Source: JBBRMW01 sp965246845
GTDB lineage: Bacteria; Chloroflexota; Anaerolineae; Aggregatilineales; UBA2796
DNA length: 64,000 nt
Direction: 5' to 3'
Assembly (NCBI GenBank): GCA_965246845.1
Contig: CBDFFR010000012.1
Location: forward strand, 1,178,001 to 1,242,000
The notes under the pieces were generated by a model. That model had not been told where the DNA came from, ran no database searches, and saw only the letters and a program-made list of their open reading frames with translations. Of the stretch, positions 43,588 through 52,767 are shown piece by piece. Each line of letters opens with the position of its first letter. Positions within the stretch are counted from its first letter, which is position 1. The position numbers and the translations under genes were made by a program.

Positions 43588-43929
43588 ATGAATGTTCTAT
43601 TTGCGGTCACAACCGGTGTCCTCTTCGGGTTAGGTGTGTTCCAGTTGCTGCGGCGCGATTTGATCAAGGCCGCAATGGGGTTCTATATCTTGTTCACGGC
43701 GGTGAACCTGCTGTTTCTCGCAGTCGGGGCGTTCAATGGCAACGTCCCGGCCTATTCGACCAGTATCGGCGAGGGCAAAACGCCCAGCGACCCGCTGGTT
43801 CAGGCGCTATTGTTAACAGCTATCGTGATTAGTTTCGGCTCCTACGCCGTCTTGCTTGGCCTGATTAGTATTTCCTCGAGGCGCTATCGCACCGTAGACC
43901 CCGACGCAGTAGACCAGCTCAAGCGATGA
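43588..43929 (+). CDS. mrpC: Mrp antiporter subunit C
   Basis: 113 residues with three membrane helices, NuoK-like. FGLGVFQLLRRDLIKAAMGFYIL carries the family's membrane Lys, and DPLVQALLLTAIVISFG is the MrpC/MnhC signature. It starts two bases after mrpA and overlaps mrpD by four bases (ATGA). Confidence 0.93.
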   Translation: MNVLFAVTTGVLFGLGVFQLLRRDLIKAAMGFYILFTAVNLLFLAVGAFNGNVPAYSTSIGEGKTPSDPLVQALLLTAIVISFGSYAVLLGLISISSRRYRTVDPDAVDQLKR

Positions 43930-45419
43930 ACACGTTCAATAATCCACTTATCATAGGCGCAATCTTCTTGCCGCTCGGCGGCGCAGCGCTCTCGCTCCTC
44001 TCCACGCGAAACCGCACGGTACAGCACGGGATCGGGTTGCTCGCCTGCTTCGGCGCGTGGCTGTGTACGCTCGGCGTACTGTATTTCAATGTCGTGCAGG
44101 GTCCGCAGGTGTACCGCGTGGGTGGCTGGCCGACTCCGTATGGAATCGTCCTCGCGCCGGATTTGATTGGCGCGCTGTTCGGCGTGATGGCAAGCACTGT
44201 CGTCTTGGCCGGGATGATCTATACACTTGGCTGCCGCGACAAGTGCGTAACCTATCCGGTCTTCATACCCCTTTACCTGTGTATGGCGGCGGGTTTGCAC
44301 GGCGGGATGTATACGGGCGATATATTCACGCTGTTCGTATTCGTCGAACTCATGGTGATGTCGTCGGTGGTGCTGGTCGCGATCTCCGATAATAAACTCG
44401 GCGTCGAAGCCGCGATCAAATATCTGCTGATCAGCGCACTTGGGTCGCTCTTCCTGCTCATCGGGATTGCGGCGGTCTACGCCACCTTTGGCACGCTGAC
44501 GATGGCCGACATCGCGCGCAAACTCGCGACGGGAGAGCGCCCGCTGCTCGCGCAAGCCGCCGCCGTCATGCTGATGTGCGCGTTTCTGCTCAAAAGCGCG
44601 ATATTCCCATTTCACTTCTGGCAGCCGGATTTCCACACCACCGCGCCGACTCCTGTACACGCCGTCCTCTCCTCGGTGGTCGTCAAGGTCGGCATTCTGG
44701 GGCTTATTCGGCTGACGCAACTGCTCTTCACTGCCGAAGCGCCACTCATCCGCGCGTTGCTATTGGTGCTTGGGGTGATCGGTATCTTTTTCGGCAGCCT
44801 GGCCGCACTGCGGACCTATGATGCCAAGCGAATGCTCGCCTATTCGACCTTCGGGCAGATCGGGTTTATCCTGCTCGGTATCGGGTGGGGGACGCCAGCG
44901 GCGCTGATCGGAGCGATTGTTTACGCCTTCAACCACGCAATCATCAAATCGTCGCTGCTCATGCTCACGGGTGCAATCTCCAGCCGGATGCCGAACAAGA
45001 GCGCGAAGCTGGCGGACCTCGGCGGCGCGGGCAAGGCGCTCACGGTCATCAACGTTCTGTATCTGCTGGGCGGTCTGGCACTCGCGGGCGTGCCGCCGCT
45101 CAATGGCTTTATCAGCAAGGTTGCGCTGGTGCGGGGCGGGATCGATGCGGGGAGCTGGATACCACTCATGCTGGCGGTGGGTGCGGGTTTGATTACGCTG
45201 CTCTACATGATGCGGACTTGGCAGCTCATCTTCCAGCAGCCGCCCGCGCCAGAACTTCACCTCAAGGCGCAGGGCGATCACATCCTCGCGCCGCTGCTGC
45301 TGATTACACTGTGCGTAGCGCTTGGCCTCTTCGCGACCCCGCTTGTCGATCTCGCGACTTCAGCAGTCGCGCAATTAGATGATGCGCAGGTGTATATTAC
45401 GGCGGTCATGGGAAAATGA
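43926..45419 (+). CDS. mrpD: Mrp antiporter subunit D
   Basis: 497-residue NuoM/N-like antiporter subunit with about 14 membrane helices. VFVELMVMSSVVLVA has the key membrane Glu, and KSAIFPFHFWQPDFHTTAPTPVHAVLSSVVVKVG is the classic channel block with Lys and His (several residues apart). It translocates protons or sodium within the Mrp complex. It overlaps mrpC and mrpE by four bases each. Confidence 0.93.
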   Translation: MNTFNNPLIIGAIFLPLGGAALSLLSTRNRTVQHGIGLLACFGAWLCTLGVLYFNVVQGPQVYRVGGWPTPYGIVLAPDLIGALFGVMASTVVLAGMIYTLGCRDKCVTYPVFIPLYLCMAAGLHGGMYTGDIFTLFVFVELMVMSSVVLVAISDNKLGVEAAIKYLLISALGSLFLLIGIAAVYATFGTLTMADIARKLATGERPLLAQAAAVMLMCAFLLKSAIFPFHFWQPDFHTTAPTPVHAVLSSVVVKVGILGLIRLTQLLFTAEAPLIRALLLVLGVIGIFFGSLAALRTYDAKRMLAYSTFGQIGFILLGIGWGTPAALIGAIVYAFNHAIIKSSLLMLTGAISSRMPNKSAKLADLGGAGKALTVINVLYLLGGLALAGVPPLNGFISKVALVRGGIDAGSWIPLMLAVGAGLITLLYMMRTWQLIFQQPPAPELHLKAQGDHILAPLLLITLCVALGLFATPLVDLATSAVAQLDDAQVYITAVMGK

Positions 45420-45928
45420 TCCAGCGCGTTGTCCTCTCGTTTCCAATGGCACTAGCGTGGGTGGCGCTGACCGGATTGCTCTCGCTGGAGTCGTACCTCG
45501 TCGGGTTGCTGCTCGGCTTCATTATCCTGTCTCTATTGTTCCCTGAGATGAAAGCCCGTTCGCTTCAACATCTGCGCCTGTGGGACCGCACCTCGGCAGC
45601 CGTTCAATATACGCTTGTGCTGTTCCGCGATATTTACCTCTCTGCGCTGGATGTGGCGAGGCGCGTCATCGACCCTGACCTGCCAGTGAAGCCCGGAATC
45701 ATCGCCGTGCCGACGAACTACGTTCCACCGCCGGATTCAGCCAGCCTGGGCGACATCGTGGCCGCTGTAAGCGCGCACGGCATCACGATCACGCCCGGCG
45801 AACTGGTGGTCGGTTTCGATGGCAACGGCATCATGTACGTACATTGCCTCGACGTCGAGGCTTCGGCGGCAAACGCGGCGGACAATCAGGCCAGACGACT
45901 GGCCTTGCTACGGAGAATTTTGCAGTGA
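45416..45928 (+). CDS. mrpE: Mrp antiporter subunit E
   Basis: 170 residues. Two or three N-terminal membrane helices (LAWVALTGLLSLESYLVGL) and a cytosolic C-terminal domain (ITITPGELVVGFDGNGIMYVHCLD) typical of MrpE/MnhE. Overlaps mrpD (ATGA) and mrpF (GTGA). Confidence 0.92.
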   Translation: MIQRVVLSFPMALAWVALTGLLSLESYLVGLLLGFIILSLLFPEMKARSLQHLRLWDRTSAAVQYTLVLFRDIYLSALDVARRVIDPDLPVKPGIIAVPTNYVPPPDSASLGDIVAAVSAHGITITPGELVVGFDGNGIMYVHCLDVEASAANAADNQARRLALLRRILQ

Positions 45929-46200
45929 ATACGGTCGTGAATATCGGCGCGCAGATTGCGCTCACCGTTCTTGTCGTGCTGCTCGTCCTGAGCAGCTATC
46001 GTGTGTGGCGTGGTCCTTCCCCGGCAGACCGCCTGCAAGCAATTGATACAGCGACGACGCTGCTCATCGGAATTATCATTACGCTTTCGCTGGTGCAGGG
46101 AACCGCGCTGCTGATCGATGTCGGAATCGCTCTAGCTGCGCTTGGCTTTGCCGGGACACTTGCCATTTCGCGGTATCTTTCCGAAGGCAAGGTCTTCTGA
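45925..46200 (+). CDS. mrpF: Mrp antiporter subunit F
   Basis: 91 residues, three membrane helices. YRVWRGPSPADRLQAIDT and VGIALAALGFAGTLAI are MrpF/PhaF signatures. The GTG at 45925 shares bases with the mrpE stop. The frame is open from 45844, but that part lies inside mrpE. The stop overlaps the mrpG start (TGATG). Confidence 0.92.
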   Translation: MNTVVNIGAQIALTVLVVLLVLSSYRVWRGPSPADRLQAIDTATTLLIGIIITLSLVQGTALLIDVGIALAALGFAGTLAISRYLSEGKVF

Positions 46201-46577
46201 TGCTGGATTTATTACACGATCTCGTGCAGGTCGTCGGGCTTATCGCGTTGTGGGTTGGGGTCATCTTCTGCGCGCTCGGCGTCCTCGGCCTCTTCCGCTT
46301 CCCGGATGTCTATGCCCGACTGCACGCATCTGGCAAGATTTCAACGATGGGGCTGGCGGGACTGCTGCTCGGCACGGCGCTCATCATGCCGTCCACCGCG
46401 CTAAAAGCCATTGCACTCGCCATCTTTATGGTGATCACGTCTCCGGTCTCGACGCACGCCATCGCACTCGCTGCCTACCGTTCCGGCGTGCCGATGGTCA
46501 ACGCGGTTCGTGATGAGTGGCGCGATGCACAGTCCACCTCCGATCTTGCAATAGTGCGCGAATCAGAAGACAATTAG
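46200..46577 (+). CDS. mrpG: Mrp antiporter subunit G
   Basis: 125 residues, three membrane helices. LFRFPDVYARLHASGKISTMG and ALAIFMVITSPVSTHAIALAAYR are the MrpG/MnhG signature. It is the last subunit gene of the complex, 32 bases before the kinase gene. Confidence 0.92.
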   Translation: MLDLLHDLVQVVGLIALWVGVIFCALGVLGLFRFPDVYARLHASGKISTMGLAGLLLGTALIMPSTALKAIALAIFMVITSPVSTHAIALAAYRSGVPMVNAVRDEWRDAQSTSDLAIVRESEDN

Positions 46578-46609
46578 GCACGAAGGCGAAATCCAGCCGC
46601 AGGTGAATA

Positions 46610-47569
46610 TTGCTGCAAATCGGGGATCAGTTCGACCATTATCAGATTACGGCTCACCTTGCGCAGGGCGGCATGAGTGAGGTGTATCTGGCTCACGATT
46701 TGATGAGCGGGAAAGAGGTCGCCTTGAAAATCCCGAATAGCCAGATGATCGCCAACCCTGCCCTCAACGAGCGTTTTCAGCGTGAACTCAAGGTAATGAA
46801 TACACTGGATCACCCTGCTATCCAAAAAGGGGTTGCATCCGGCCAGTTCAACCGCCAACCGTACCTCGTGACGGAATGGATCGACGGGCGTTCGATGCGC
46901 GATCTGATCGAAAGCTCGGCCCCACTGCCACCCGACGACGCAATTTACCTGATACGCAAGATTGCCGATGGTGTGGCCTTTGCGCACGAGCAGGACGTCA
47001 TTCACCGTGATCTCAAGCCGGAAAACATCCTGATCACTCCGGAAGGGCAACCTGTCATCCTCGATTTCGGCCTCGCGCTCACCAAAGACAGCCGCCGCGT
47101 GACCTACGCGAATATTTCTCCGACCTCCGGCACGCCTGATTACATGGCTCCGGAGCAAATCGAAGGTCAGCGCGGCGACGCACGCACAGACCTCTATGCC
47201 CTCGCAACGATGCTCTACGAGTTGCTCACGGGCAAGACGCCCTTCACCGGGGACAGCACCCTGATCGTCATGTCGCAGCATTTACGCGGCGATGTGCCGC
47301 GCCTCGATAAGGAGCGTCCTGGTGTCTCGCCGCAGCTTGCCGCCGTCGTCACGAAGGGGCTGCAAAAGAACCCGGAAGATCGCTATCCAACAATTCGCGC
47401 CTTTGCGGATGCGCTTGCGCACCTCGACACCGCCGATACCTCGATCCTTGAAAAATCTTCGGCTGCTTCGCTCGCGCTGCCCCGATCCAGAGCATTCATG
47501 GCGGCGCTGGTTGGGGTCCTCATCGTCGTGGCGGTGGTCGCGGTGCTTATCGTGCAGTTGGTCCGTTGA
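46610..47569 (+). CDS. Membrane-anchored Ser/Thr protein kinase (PknB-like)
   Basis: 319 residues. The kinase domain occupies about 1-275: HLAQGGMSEVYLAHD (glycine loop), EVALKIPN (Lys), VIHRDLKPENILI, LDFGLAL, and SGTPDYMAPEQIEGQ (activation loop to APE). A single C-terminal membrane helix (about 298-318) anchors it with the kinase in the cytosol and no extracellular sensor. The start is a TTG at 46610; GCAGG lies upstream. It sits between the Mrp operon and glutamine synthetase, whose ATG is two bases after its stop, so it may modify either system (inference). Confidence 0.93.
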   Translation: MLQIGDQFDHYQITAHLAQGGMSEVYLAHDLMSGKEVALKIPNSQMIANPALNERFQRELKVMNTLDHPAIQKGVASGQFNRQPYLVTEWIDGRSMRDLIESSAPLPPDDAIYLIRKIADGVAFAHEQDVIHRDLKPENILITPEGQPVILDFGLALTKDSRRVTYANISPTSGTPDYMAPEQIEGQRGDARTDLYALATMLYELLTGKTPFTGDSTLIVMSQHLRGDVPRLDKERPGVSPQLAAVVTKGLQKNPEDRYPTIRAFADALAHLDTADTSILEKSSAASLALPRSRAFMAALVGVLIVVAVVAVLIVQLVR

Positions 47570-47571
47570 CG

Positions 47572-48906
47572 ATGGCTTCTACTGCTCAGGAAGTCATCGC
47601 GCGCGTGGAGCAGGAGAAGATTGTCTTTATCGACTTGCAGTTCACGGATGTCGTCGGCGTAGTGAAGAACATCACGATCCCGGTGCAGGAACTCCCCTCG
47701 GCGATTGATCACGGCGCGTGGTTCGATGGCTCCTCGATTGAGGGCTTCGCGCGGATCGCGGAAAGCGATATGTACCTCATTCCGGATTTAGCCACTTTCG
47801 CCATCGTCCCCTGGCTGCCGGACGAGCAGAAGACCGCCCGCCTGATCTGCAATGTCTACACACCCGGCGGACAGGCATTCGTCGGGGACCCGCGTGGTGT
47901 TCTCATCCGCGCGATTGTAGAGGCGGAGAAGCTTGGCCTGGTGTATAACACGGGACCGGAACTCGAATTTTTTCTGCTTCGCCCCAACGCGGAAGGCGGT
48001 TATCTGCTACCACTCACGCCCCACGATAGTGCGGGCTATTTCGACGCTCCCAACGACAGCGCTGCGGGGCTGCGCCGCCAGATGGTTTCGACTCTGGCTG
48101 CATTCGGAATCACCGTCGAGGCTCTGCATCACGAAGTCGCCAACGGCCAGCACGAAATTGATTTTCGCTACTCGGATGCGCTGCGTACTGCCGATAATTC
48201 TGTGACGTTCCGAGTCGCGCTCAAGAATATCGCGGGGCGCAGCGGCATGTACGCGACCTTTCTGCCCAAGCCGATCCGGGGCGCAAGCGGCAACGGGATG
48301 CACGTTCATCAAAGCATGATGTATAAAGAAACTGGCGCAAATGCCTTTGCAGATGCCGGGGACGCGCACGGCCTCTCAATGCTGGCGAAGCATTTCATCG
48401 CGGGGCAGCTCGCGCACGCGCGTGGGATGTGCGCCATCCTCGCGCCGCTTGTCAATTCGTATAAGCGGCTGGTCCCTGGTTACGAAGCGCCCGTTTCGAT
48501 AAGCTGGGGGCGTATCAACCGCTCGGCACTCATTCGCGTACCGCGCGCCCACTCACATGATTCTACGCGCCTCGAACTGCGTTGCCCCGACCCAAGCTGC
48601 AACCCCTATCTCGCCTTCGCGGTCATGCTCGCAGCGGGATTGGATGGCATCCGGCGCGGCCTGACGCCGCCCGACGCTACCGATGAAAACCTCTATTTGC
48701 GAATGCGGCAGGTCGAACGCCCGGTTGAACTCCTGCCGCGCACGCTCGAAGAGGCGCTCGAAGAACTGGAAAAGGATCAGGTCATCCGCGAGGCGTTGGG
48801 TACGCACGTCTTTGAGCGCTTCGTCACTTCCAAACGCGCCGAGTGGGAAGATTACATGCTCGAAGTGACGCAGTGGGAGATTAACAAGTATTTGCCTACT
48901 TTTTGA
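47572..48906 (+). CDS. glnA: Glutamine synthetase type I
   Basis: About 444 residues. It makes glutamine from glutamate, ammonium and ATP. WFDGSSIEGFARIAESDMYL is the N-terminal GS signature, GPELEFFLL holds metal-binding Glu residues, and KPIRGASGNGMHVHQSM is the ATP-binding block; NPYLAFAVMLAAGLDGI follows. The length and lack of the adenylylation loop fit the short GSI-alpha type, so adenylylation control is unlikely. The ATG at 47572 follows the kinase stop by two bases; the TTG at 47566 overlaps it. With the Amt gene it forms an ammonium uptake and assimilation set. Confidence 0.94.
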   Translation: MASTAQEVIARVEQEKIVFIDLQFTDVVGVVKNITIPVQELPSAIDHGAWFDGSSIEGFARIAESDMYLIPDLATFAIVPWLPDEQKTARLICNVYTPGGQAFVGDPRGVLIRAIVEAEKLGLVYNTGPELEFFLLRPNAEGGYLLPLTPHDSAGYFDAPNDSAAGLRRQMVSTLAAFGITVEALHHEVANGQHEIDFRYSDALRTADNSVTFRVALKNIAGRSGMYATFLPKPIRGASGNGMHVHQSMMYKETGANAFADAGDAHGLSMLAKHFIAGQLAHARGMCAILAPLVNSYKRLVPGYEAPVSISWGRINRSALIRVPRAHSHDSTRLELRCPDPSCNPYLAFAVMLAAGLDGIRRGLTPPDATDENLYLRMRQVERPVELLPRTLEEALEELEKDQVIREALGTHVFERFVTSKRAEWEDYMLEVTQWEINKYLPTF

Positions 48907-48937
48907 AGATTCAAGGCTGTGCTGCTGCTTTTTACGG

Positions 48938-48962
48938 CAGGCTCTAGCGTCTCAGGAGCCTG
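48938..48962 (+). terminator. Possible terminator hairpin after glnA
   Basis: CAGGCTC and GAGCCTG form a 7-bp stem with an 11-base loop, 31 bases after the glnA stop. There is no strong T-tract, so termination is uncertain. The rest of the gap up to 49085 shows nothing recognisable. Confidence 0.4.
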
Positions 48963-49085
48963 CTCTTCACTTTCAAAATTTGACTCATGAAGTGTGCAGT
49001 TCACCATGCTCTACACTGAAATGCACCCGAAACTGGCGCGTTCTCCTACTCTACCGGGTATATCCTGCTGAAGAAAGGTTCAAAG

Positions 49086-49601
49086 ATGAGTCGTCGGCGA
49101 GTACATGTGTTGCGGGAAATTAGCGAAGATGAGATGCGTGAACTTCAACGCATCAAAAAATCGAGTAACGCTCCCGCTGAATGGGTGCGGAGGGCAACAA
49201 TTATCTTACTTGTGGAGTACGGAATGGATTACCAGTCGATTGCATACAAAGCAGGTCTGCAGAGCGGGGATCGAGTATCAGTGCTGATAAAACGGTTTAA
49301 TGAGGAGGGATTAGAGGCGCTCATCCCACAACGTGGAGGATCCCCAAAGCGTACTTACAGTGAAACAGAGCGAGCGCGCATCCTGCAAGAGGTAGAACGA
49401 CTATCAGGTATAGCAAGTATTGAAGGACCTCCATGGAGTATAAGCATCCTACAAAAAAGATTGCATCAAACACATGATGGAATTCTGAAAGTCAGTCCTG
49501 ATATTATACGAAGAGTATTGCATGAGGCAGGATATGTTTGGCATAGGAGACGAGGATGGCATCAAGCGACGCCTGATGTACATAACCTGAGTTTTGGATA
49601 G
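49086..49601 (+). pseudogene. IS630-type transposase N-terminal fragment
   Basis: 171 codons. A homeodomain-like helix-turn-helix pair (WVRRATIILLVEYGMDYQSIA, LIKRFNEEGLEALIPQRG) and a winged-helix part (DIIRRVLHEAGYVWHRRR) match the DNA-binding half of IS630 transposases. The DDE domain is missing; the frame ends where IS982-like sequence begins. The composition is less GC-rich than the surrounding genes, so it came from elsewhere. It could be expressed as a DNA-binding protein, since AGAAAGG precedes the ATG. Confidence 0.7.
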
Positions 49602-49670
49602 CAAAGAGGGTGGAATACCTTTCGAGAAGCGGTTAAGCTTCACGTCGACCAAAACGTGAAAAGTATTCCA

Positions 49671-49915
49671 ATGACAAGTTTAGAGGAAATATTCTGTGTT
49701 GTCGATGACTTCTGCAAGGAACACGGGGCGCGAGCGCGTAAGGGACGGCAACCGGGATGATGTGAAAGTGAAATGATGACCATTCTGATTTGGTTTCAGC
49801 AGTCGGGGTATCGCACGTTCAAAGCGTACTACACGCGCGAAGTGCAGGTGTACTTGCGCGGTGCGTTCCCGAAACTGGTCAGTTGCAGTCGGCTCATCTG
49901 GCTAGCTCCGCGTGT
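49671..49915 (+). pseudogene. IS982-type transposase N-terminal fragment with in-frame stop
   Basis: MTSLEEIFCVVDDFCKEHG, then a TGA at 49758-49760, then in the same frame SEMMTILIWFQQSGYRTFK and VYLRGAFPKLVS. This is the characteristic start of IS982 transposases. It is broken by the stop and cut off after about 80 codons, so it is dead. Confidence 0.75.
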
Positions 49916-50253
49916 ACGTGCCACCTCGGAAGCGTTCCAGCGAAGCGGAGCTGCTCGTCCCCACCCTGCGCCCCGTCGACATTGTGATTTTGGATAACCT
50001 GAGTTGCCACAAGGCCGCTGCCGTCCAGCAAGCGACTGAAAACGTTGGTGCGCGTCTGCTTTTTCTGCCGCCTTACTCGCCCGATTTCTCGTCTATCGAG
50101 ATGGCCTTCAGCAAATTTAAGACGCTGCTGCGTCGCGCTCGTCCGCAATCTTTCGCTGACCTGCTCACCGCGCTCAAACACGCCCTCGATGCCATCTCTG
50201 TCACCGATGCACTTGGCTTTTTCTGCGCCGCTGGCTATCTGAACATCCCTTAA
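49912..50253 (+). pseudogene. IS630-type transposase C-terminal fragment
   Basis: 113 codons covering the end of the DDE domain: VDIVILDNLSCHKAAAV (second Asp) and FLPPYSPDFSSIEMAFSKFK (Glu). The first catalytic Asp and the N-terminus are absent. Its higher GC than the 49086-49601 fragment suggests a different IS630 copy, so the two halves are probably not one gene split by IS982. Confidence 0.75.
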
Positions 50254-50479
50254 TAGCTCAGTCTACTCGTTCACCGCGCTAACGAAAACGTGACTTGGAC
50301 GCGGGATAGCATCCATCTACGCTGCTTTGCACCACCGCTCAATTCTTTCACGATTGTACCTGGGTTTTGTAGCTGAATGAAAAATAGTGAGTTCCAAGGC
50401 ACAGTCGAACGACTTTGATCATTGTGTTTCTCCTAGCATCAATAACGGTAAACCAGACGAGTTTGAGCATAGCGTGCTA
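50254..50479. other. Intergenic stretch without recognised content
   Basis: 226 bases between the IS630 fragment and the convergent peroxiredoxin gene. I see no gene, RNA or repeat in it. Confidence 0.5.
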
Positions 50480-51154
50480 TCAACGACTAGGTTGCAATAC
50501 AGCAAGCGCATCCAAGATCGCCTGTGGTTCGAGGCGTTTCATGAAGTTTGCATCAACAAACGCAAGCGTGACCTTACCGGATTGATCGACAACGAACGTT
50601 CCGGGCATGGGCAGCACCCAGTCTGCGTTACCATTGAATTGAACAAGGTTTGCCGAATACGGGCGCACGTCCTCTGGTATGGTATAAGCCAAGCCATACT
50701 GACGTGCTGTGTGGCTGCCGACATCGCTCAAAACCGGGAACGTAAGCGCCTTATTTTGTACGGTCAGGATCGAATAATCAGGTGTTTGGGGTGAGATTGC
50801 CACGAGTGTTGCGCCGTTTGCCTTGATCTGTGGCAAAATCGCTTCGTAGGCGCGCAGGGTTAGATTGCAGAATGGGCACCATTCACCACGGTAGAACGTG
50901 ATTACCACTGGCCCGGCTTGAAGCAGATCGGAAAGCTGGATGGTCTTTCCATCGACATTCGGCAAGGAGAAATCGGGGGCTTGCGCGCTGGTTTGTACAC
51001 TTGCTTTGACCGCGTCGCTTTTGATCAGGTCTTCAAGCATCTTCCCTACGGCTGCCTGTGCATCAGGGTTGCGTGGCCCGGCTTCCGCGCTCTTTGCGAT
51101 AAACGCGTTGATCTGCCATTGTAGTCCGGAAGTAACTTGTGGTTGAGATGACAT
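50480..51154 (-). CDS. Peroxiredoxin-like protein (AhpC/TSA, paralogue 1)
   Basis: 224 residues, thioredoxin fold. A helical N-terminal segment (about 1-55) precedes APDFSLPNVDG and the active site FYRGEWCPFCNLTLRAYE, a CxxC where the first Cys would be the peroxidatic one. ISPQTPDYS and FPVLSDVG follow, as in AhpC/TSA relatives. It should reduce peroxides in the cytosol using thiols. A clear paralogue lies at 55491-56135. The gene stands alone between IS debris and the DUF427 gene. Confidence 0.9.
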   Translation of the reverse strand: MSSQPQVTSGLQWQINAFIAKSAEAGPRNPDAQAAVGKMLEDLIKSDAVKASVQTSAQAPDFSLPNVDGKTIQLSDLLQAGPVVITFYRGEWCPFCNLTLRAYEAILPQIKANGATLVAISPQTPDYSILTVQNKALTFPVLSDVGSHTARQYGLAYTIPEDVRPYSANLVQFNGNADWVLPMPGTFVVDQSGKVTLAFVDANFMKRLEPQAILDALAVLQPSR

Positions 51155-51239
51155 CGTGTGGAATCCTGTTTATGGGTCTAGACGGTAGAGAGTGGAGAAG
51201 AGCGGTCGAACTGCGATGCTTAGACTCCCAAGTACAACA

Positions 51240-51995
51240 TTACGACCAGACGGTACGCGGCTTTCCTTCCAGAATGCCATCCACGTAAATATCGAGTTTT
51301 TCGTTATAAAAGCTGATCAAGCTCCTGATCTTTGGTGTTTCAGGAATTGGATCGAGATAGCCCCACGCTAAATCAGCGTGCGTTTTTCCATTAGCTGTGA
51401 TGCTCCAATACGACGCCAATCCCTTATACGGGCATCGGGAGTGGGTTTGGGTCGGCTCCAGGGCATCCATACGAATATCTTCTTGAGGAATGTAATAGCG
51501 AGTCGGCAAGCCTGTTTCAAACAGCAGTGCGGCGCGTGTGGTCTCCGCCACCGTCTCACCATCCACAACGACCCGGATATGGCGAGTGCTTGGTATTGTA
51601 TCGACGCGGTGATAGGGATTGCGTGGATGGACGAAAACTTCTTCGTTTTCTTCGTACCAGGCGTCCATAGACTCCCACTTGAACGCGATGTAATCACTCA
51701 GGTTCGGGCGGTTGGATTGAGTTTCGGGATACACCCACGCTACATCTTCGGCGACTTTTTCGCCAATTTGCAGCGTATAGAAAACAGCCATCCCCTTGTA
51801 CCCGGATTTCTCGGATTGACCACTGGAAGTGAGCAATTCCATACGGACGTCGCTCTTGGGAAAGTAGTAAACCAGTTGATGGCTCGACTCGATCAGCAGT
51901 TGCGCGTGCTTACTTTCAGCGATGGTCTCGCCGCCAAATTTGGCGCGAATCCAACGCCCGGTCGGTTCCAGTTTCCATTTGGTCTCGGTTGTCAT
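51240..51995 (-). CDS. Tandem DUF427 protein
   Basis: 251 residues containing two DUF427 domains: residues about 8-110 (RWIRAKFGGETIAES, YYFPKSDVRMELL, GYKGMAVFYTL) and 130-245 (RHIRVVVDGETVAET, YYIPQEDIRMDAL, PYKGLASYWSI). DUF427 proteins are compact beta folds of unknown activity, common near stress genes. I chose the ATG at 51995 because GAGGTGAA precedes it; GTG 52007 overlaps that site. No catalytic residues can be named. Confidence 0.9.
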   Translation of the reverse strand: MTTETKWKLEPTGRWIRAKFGGETIAESKHAQLLIESSHQLVYYFPKSDVRMELLTSSGQSEKSGYKGMAVFYTLQIGEKVAEDVAWVYPETQSNRPNLSDYIAFKWESMDAWYEENEEVFVHPRNPYHRVDTIPSTRHIRVVVDGETVAETTRAALLFETGLPTRYYIPQEDIRMDALEPTQTHSRCPYKGLASYWSITANGKTHADLAWGYLDPIPETPKIRSLISFYNEKLDIYVDGILEGKPRTVWS

Positions 51996-52132
51996 CGCTA
52001 TTTTCACCTCAACGTTAAACCAGAAAAGATCATTAATGGCAGGAGTTATGAACCAATCGGTACATAACCGTCATGCGCTTTGGACAGTTTGTAGAAATGA
52101 TGTCTTACCATGTCGATTTGGACTTGGTGATA

Positions 52133-52717
52133 TTATTCAAGGACAGAGAGCGCAACGCGCGTAACCTGCTCGAATTCAGCGCGGTTATTGGTCGTCCGGC
52201 CCATGACGCGCAGGCTGATGATGACGCTCGTCAGAAACCGTGCGCTTGCTTCCAGATCGAGGTCGCTTTGAATTTCGCGCATATCCCGCGCGCGTTGCAA
52301 GGCGTCATAAAAGGCATCATACATTCGGCTCAAGCTACCGCTTATGAGCGCTTTGACCGCTAAATCAGAAGATGCTACCTCGAGTTGCGTGTTCACCATC
52401 AGGCATCCCTTGCATTCGGCATCCGCCGCCAGAGCAGCAACCAGCCCATCAAACACAGCATGGATAGCGAGCAACCCAGACAAGCCACTGCGAAGGGTTG
52501 TGACGACAAACCTATCATTGGCAATGGTAATATAGTTTTCGAGTACTTGCAGAAACAGACGGTGTTTATCGCCAAAAGCATTATAAAAACTGGAGCGCTG
52601 AATGTGCATCTGATCAAGTAGATCGGTCAGAGAGGTACGGTCGTAACCTTTCTTCCAGAATACGGCAAGCGCCCGGTTCAGAGCCTCCTCTGTATTGAAA
52701 GTTTGTGGTCTTGCCAT
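52133..52717 (-). CDS. TetR/AcrR family transcriptional regulator
   Basis: 194 residues. The N-terminal helix-turn-helix (ALAVFWKKGYDRTSLTDLLDQM, SSFYNAFGDKHRLF) is the TetR type; the rest is a helical ligand domain with Cys residues (DAECKGCLMVN) similar to the NemR/AcuR-like subgroup that senses electrophiles. It follows the nitroreductase gene on the same strand by 50 bases and may control it (inference). Confidence 0.92.
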   Translation of the reverse strand: MARPQTFNTEEALNRALAVFWKKGYDRTSLTDLLDQMHIQRSSFYNAFGDKHRLFLQVLENYITIANDRFVVTTLRSGLSGLLAIHAVFDGLVAALAADAECKGCLMVNTQLEVASSDLAVKALISGSLSRMYDAFYDALQRARDMREIQSDLDLEASARFLTSVIISLRVMGRTTNNRAEFEQVTRVALSVLE

Positions 52718-52767
52718 TGGTTTTTGCCATGTATCGAATGGTTGATTATACTGATATAGTCGAAGCG

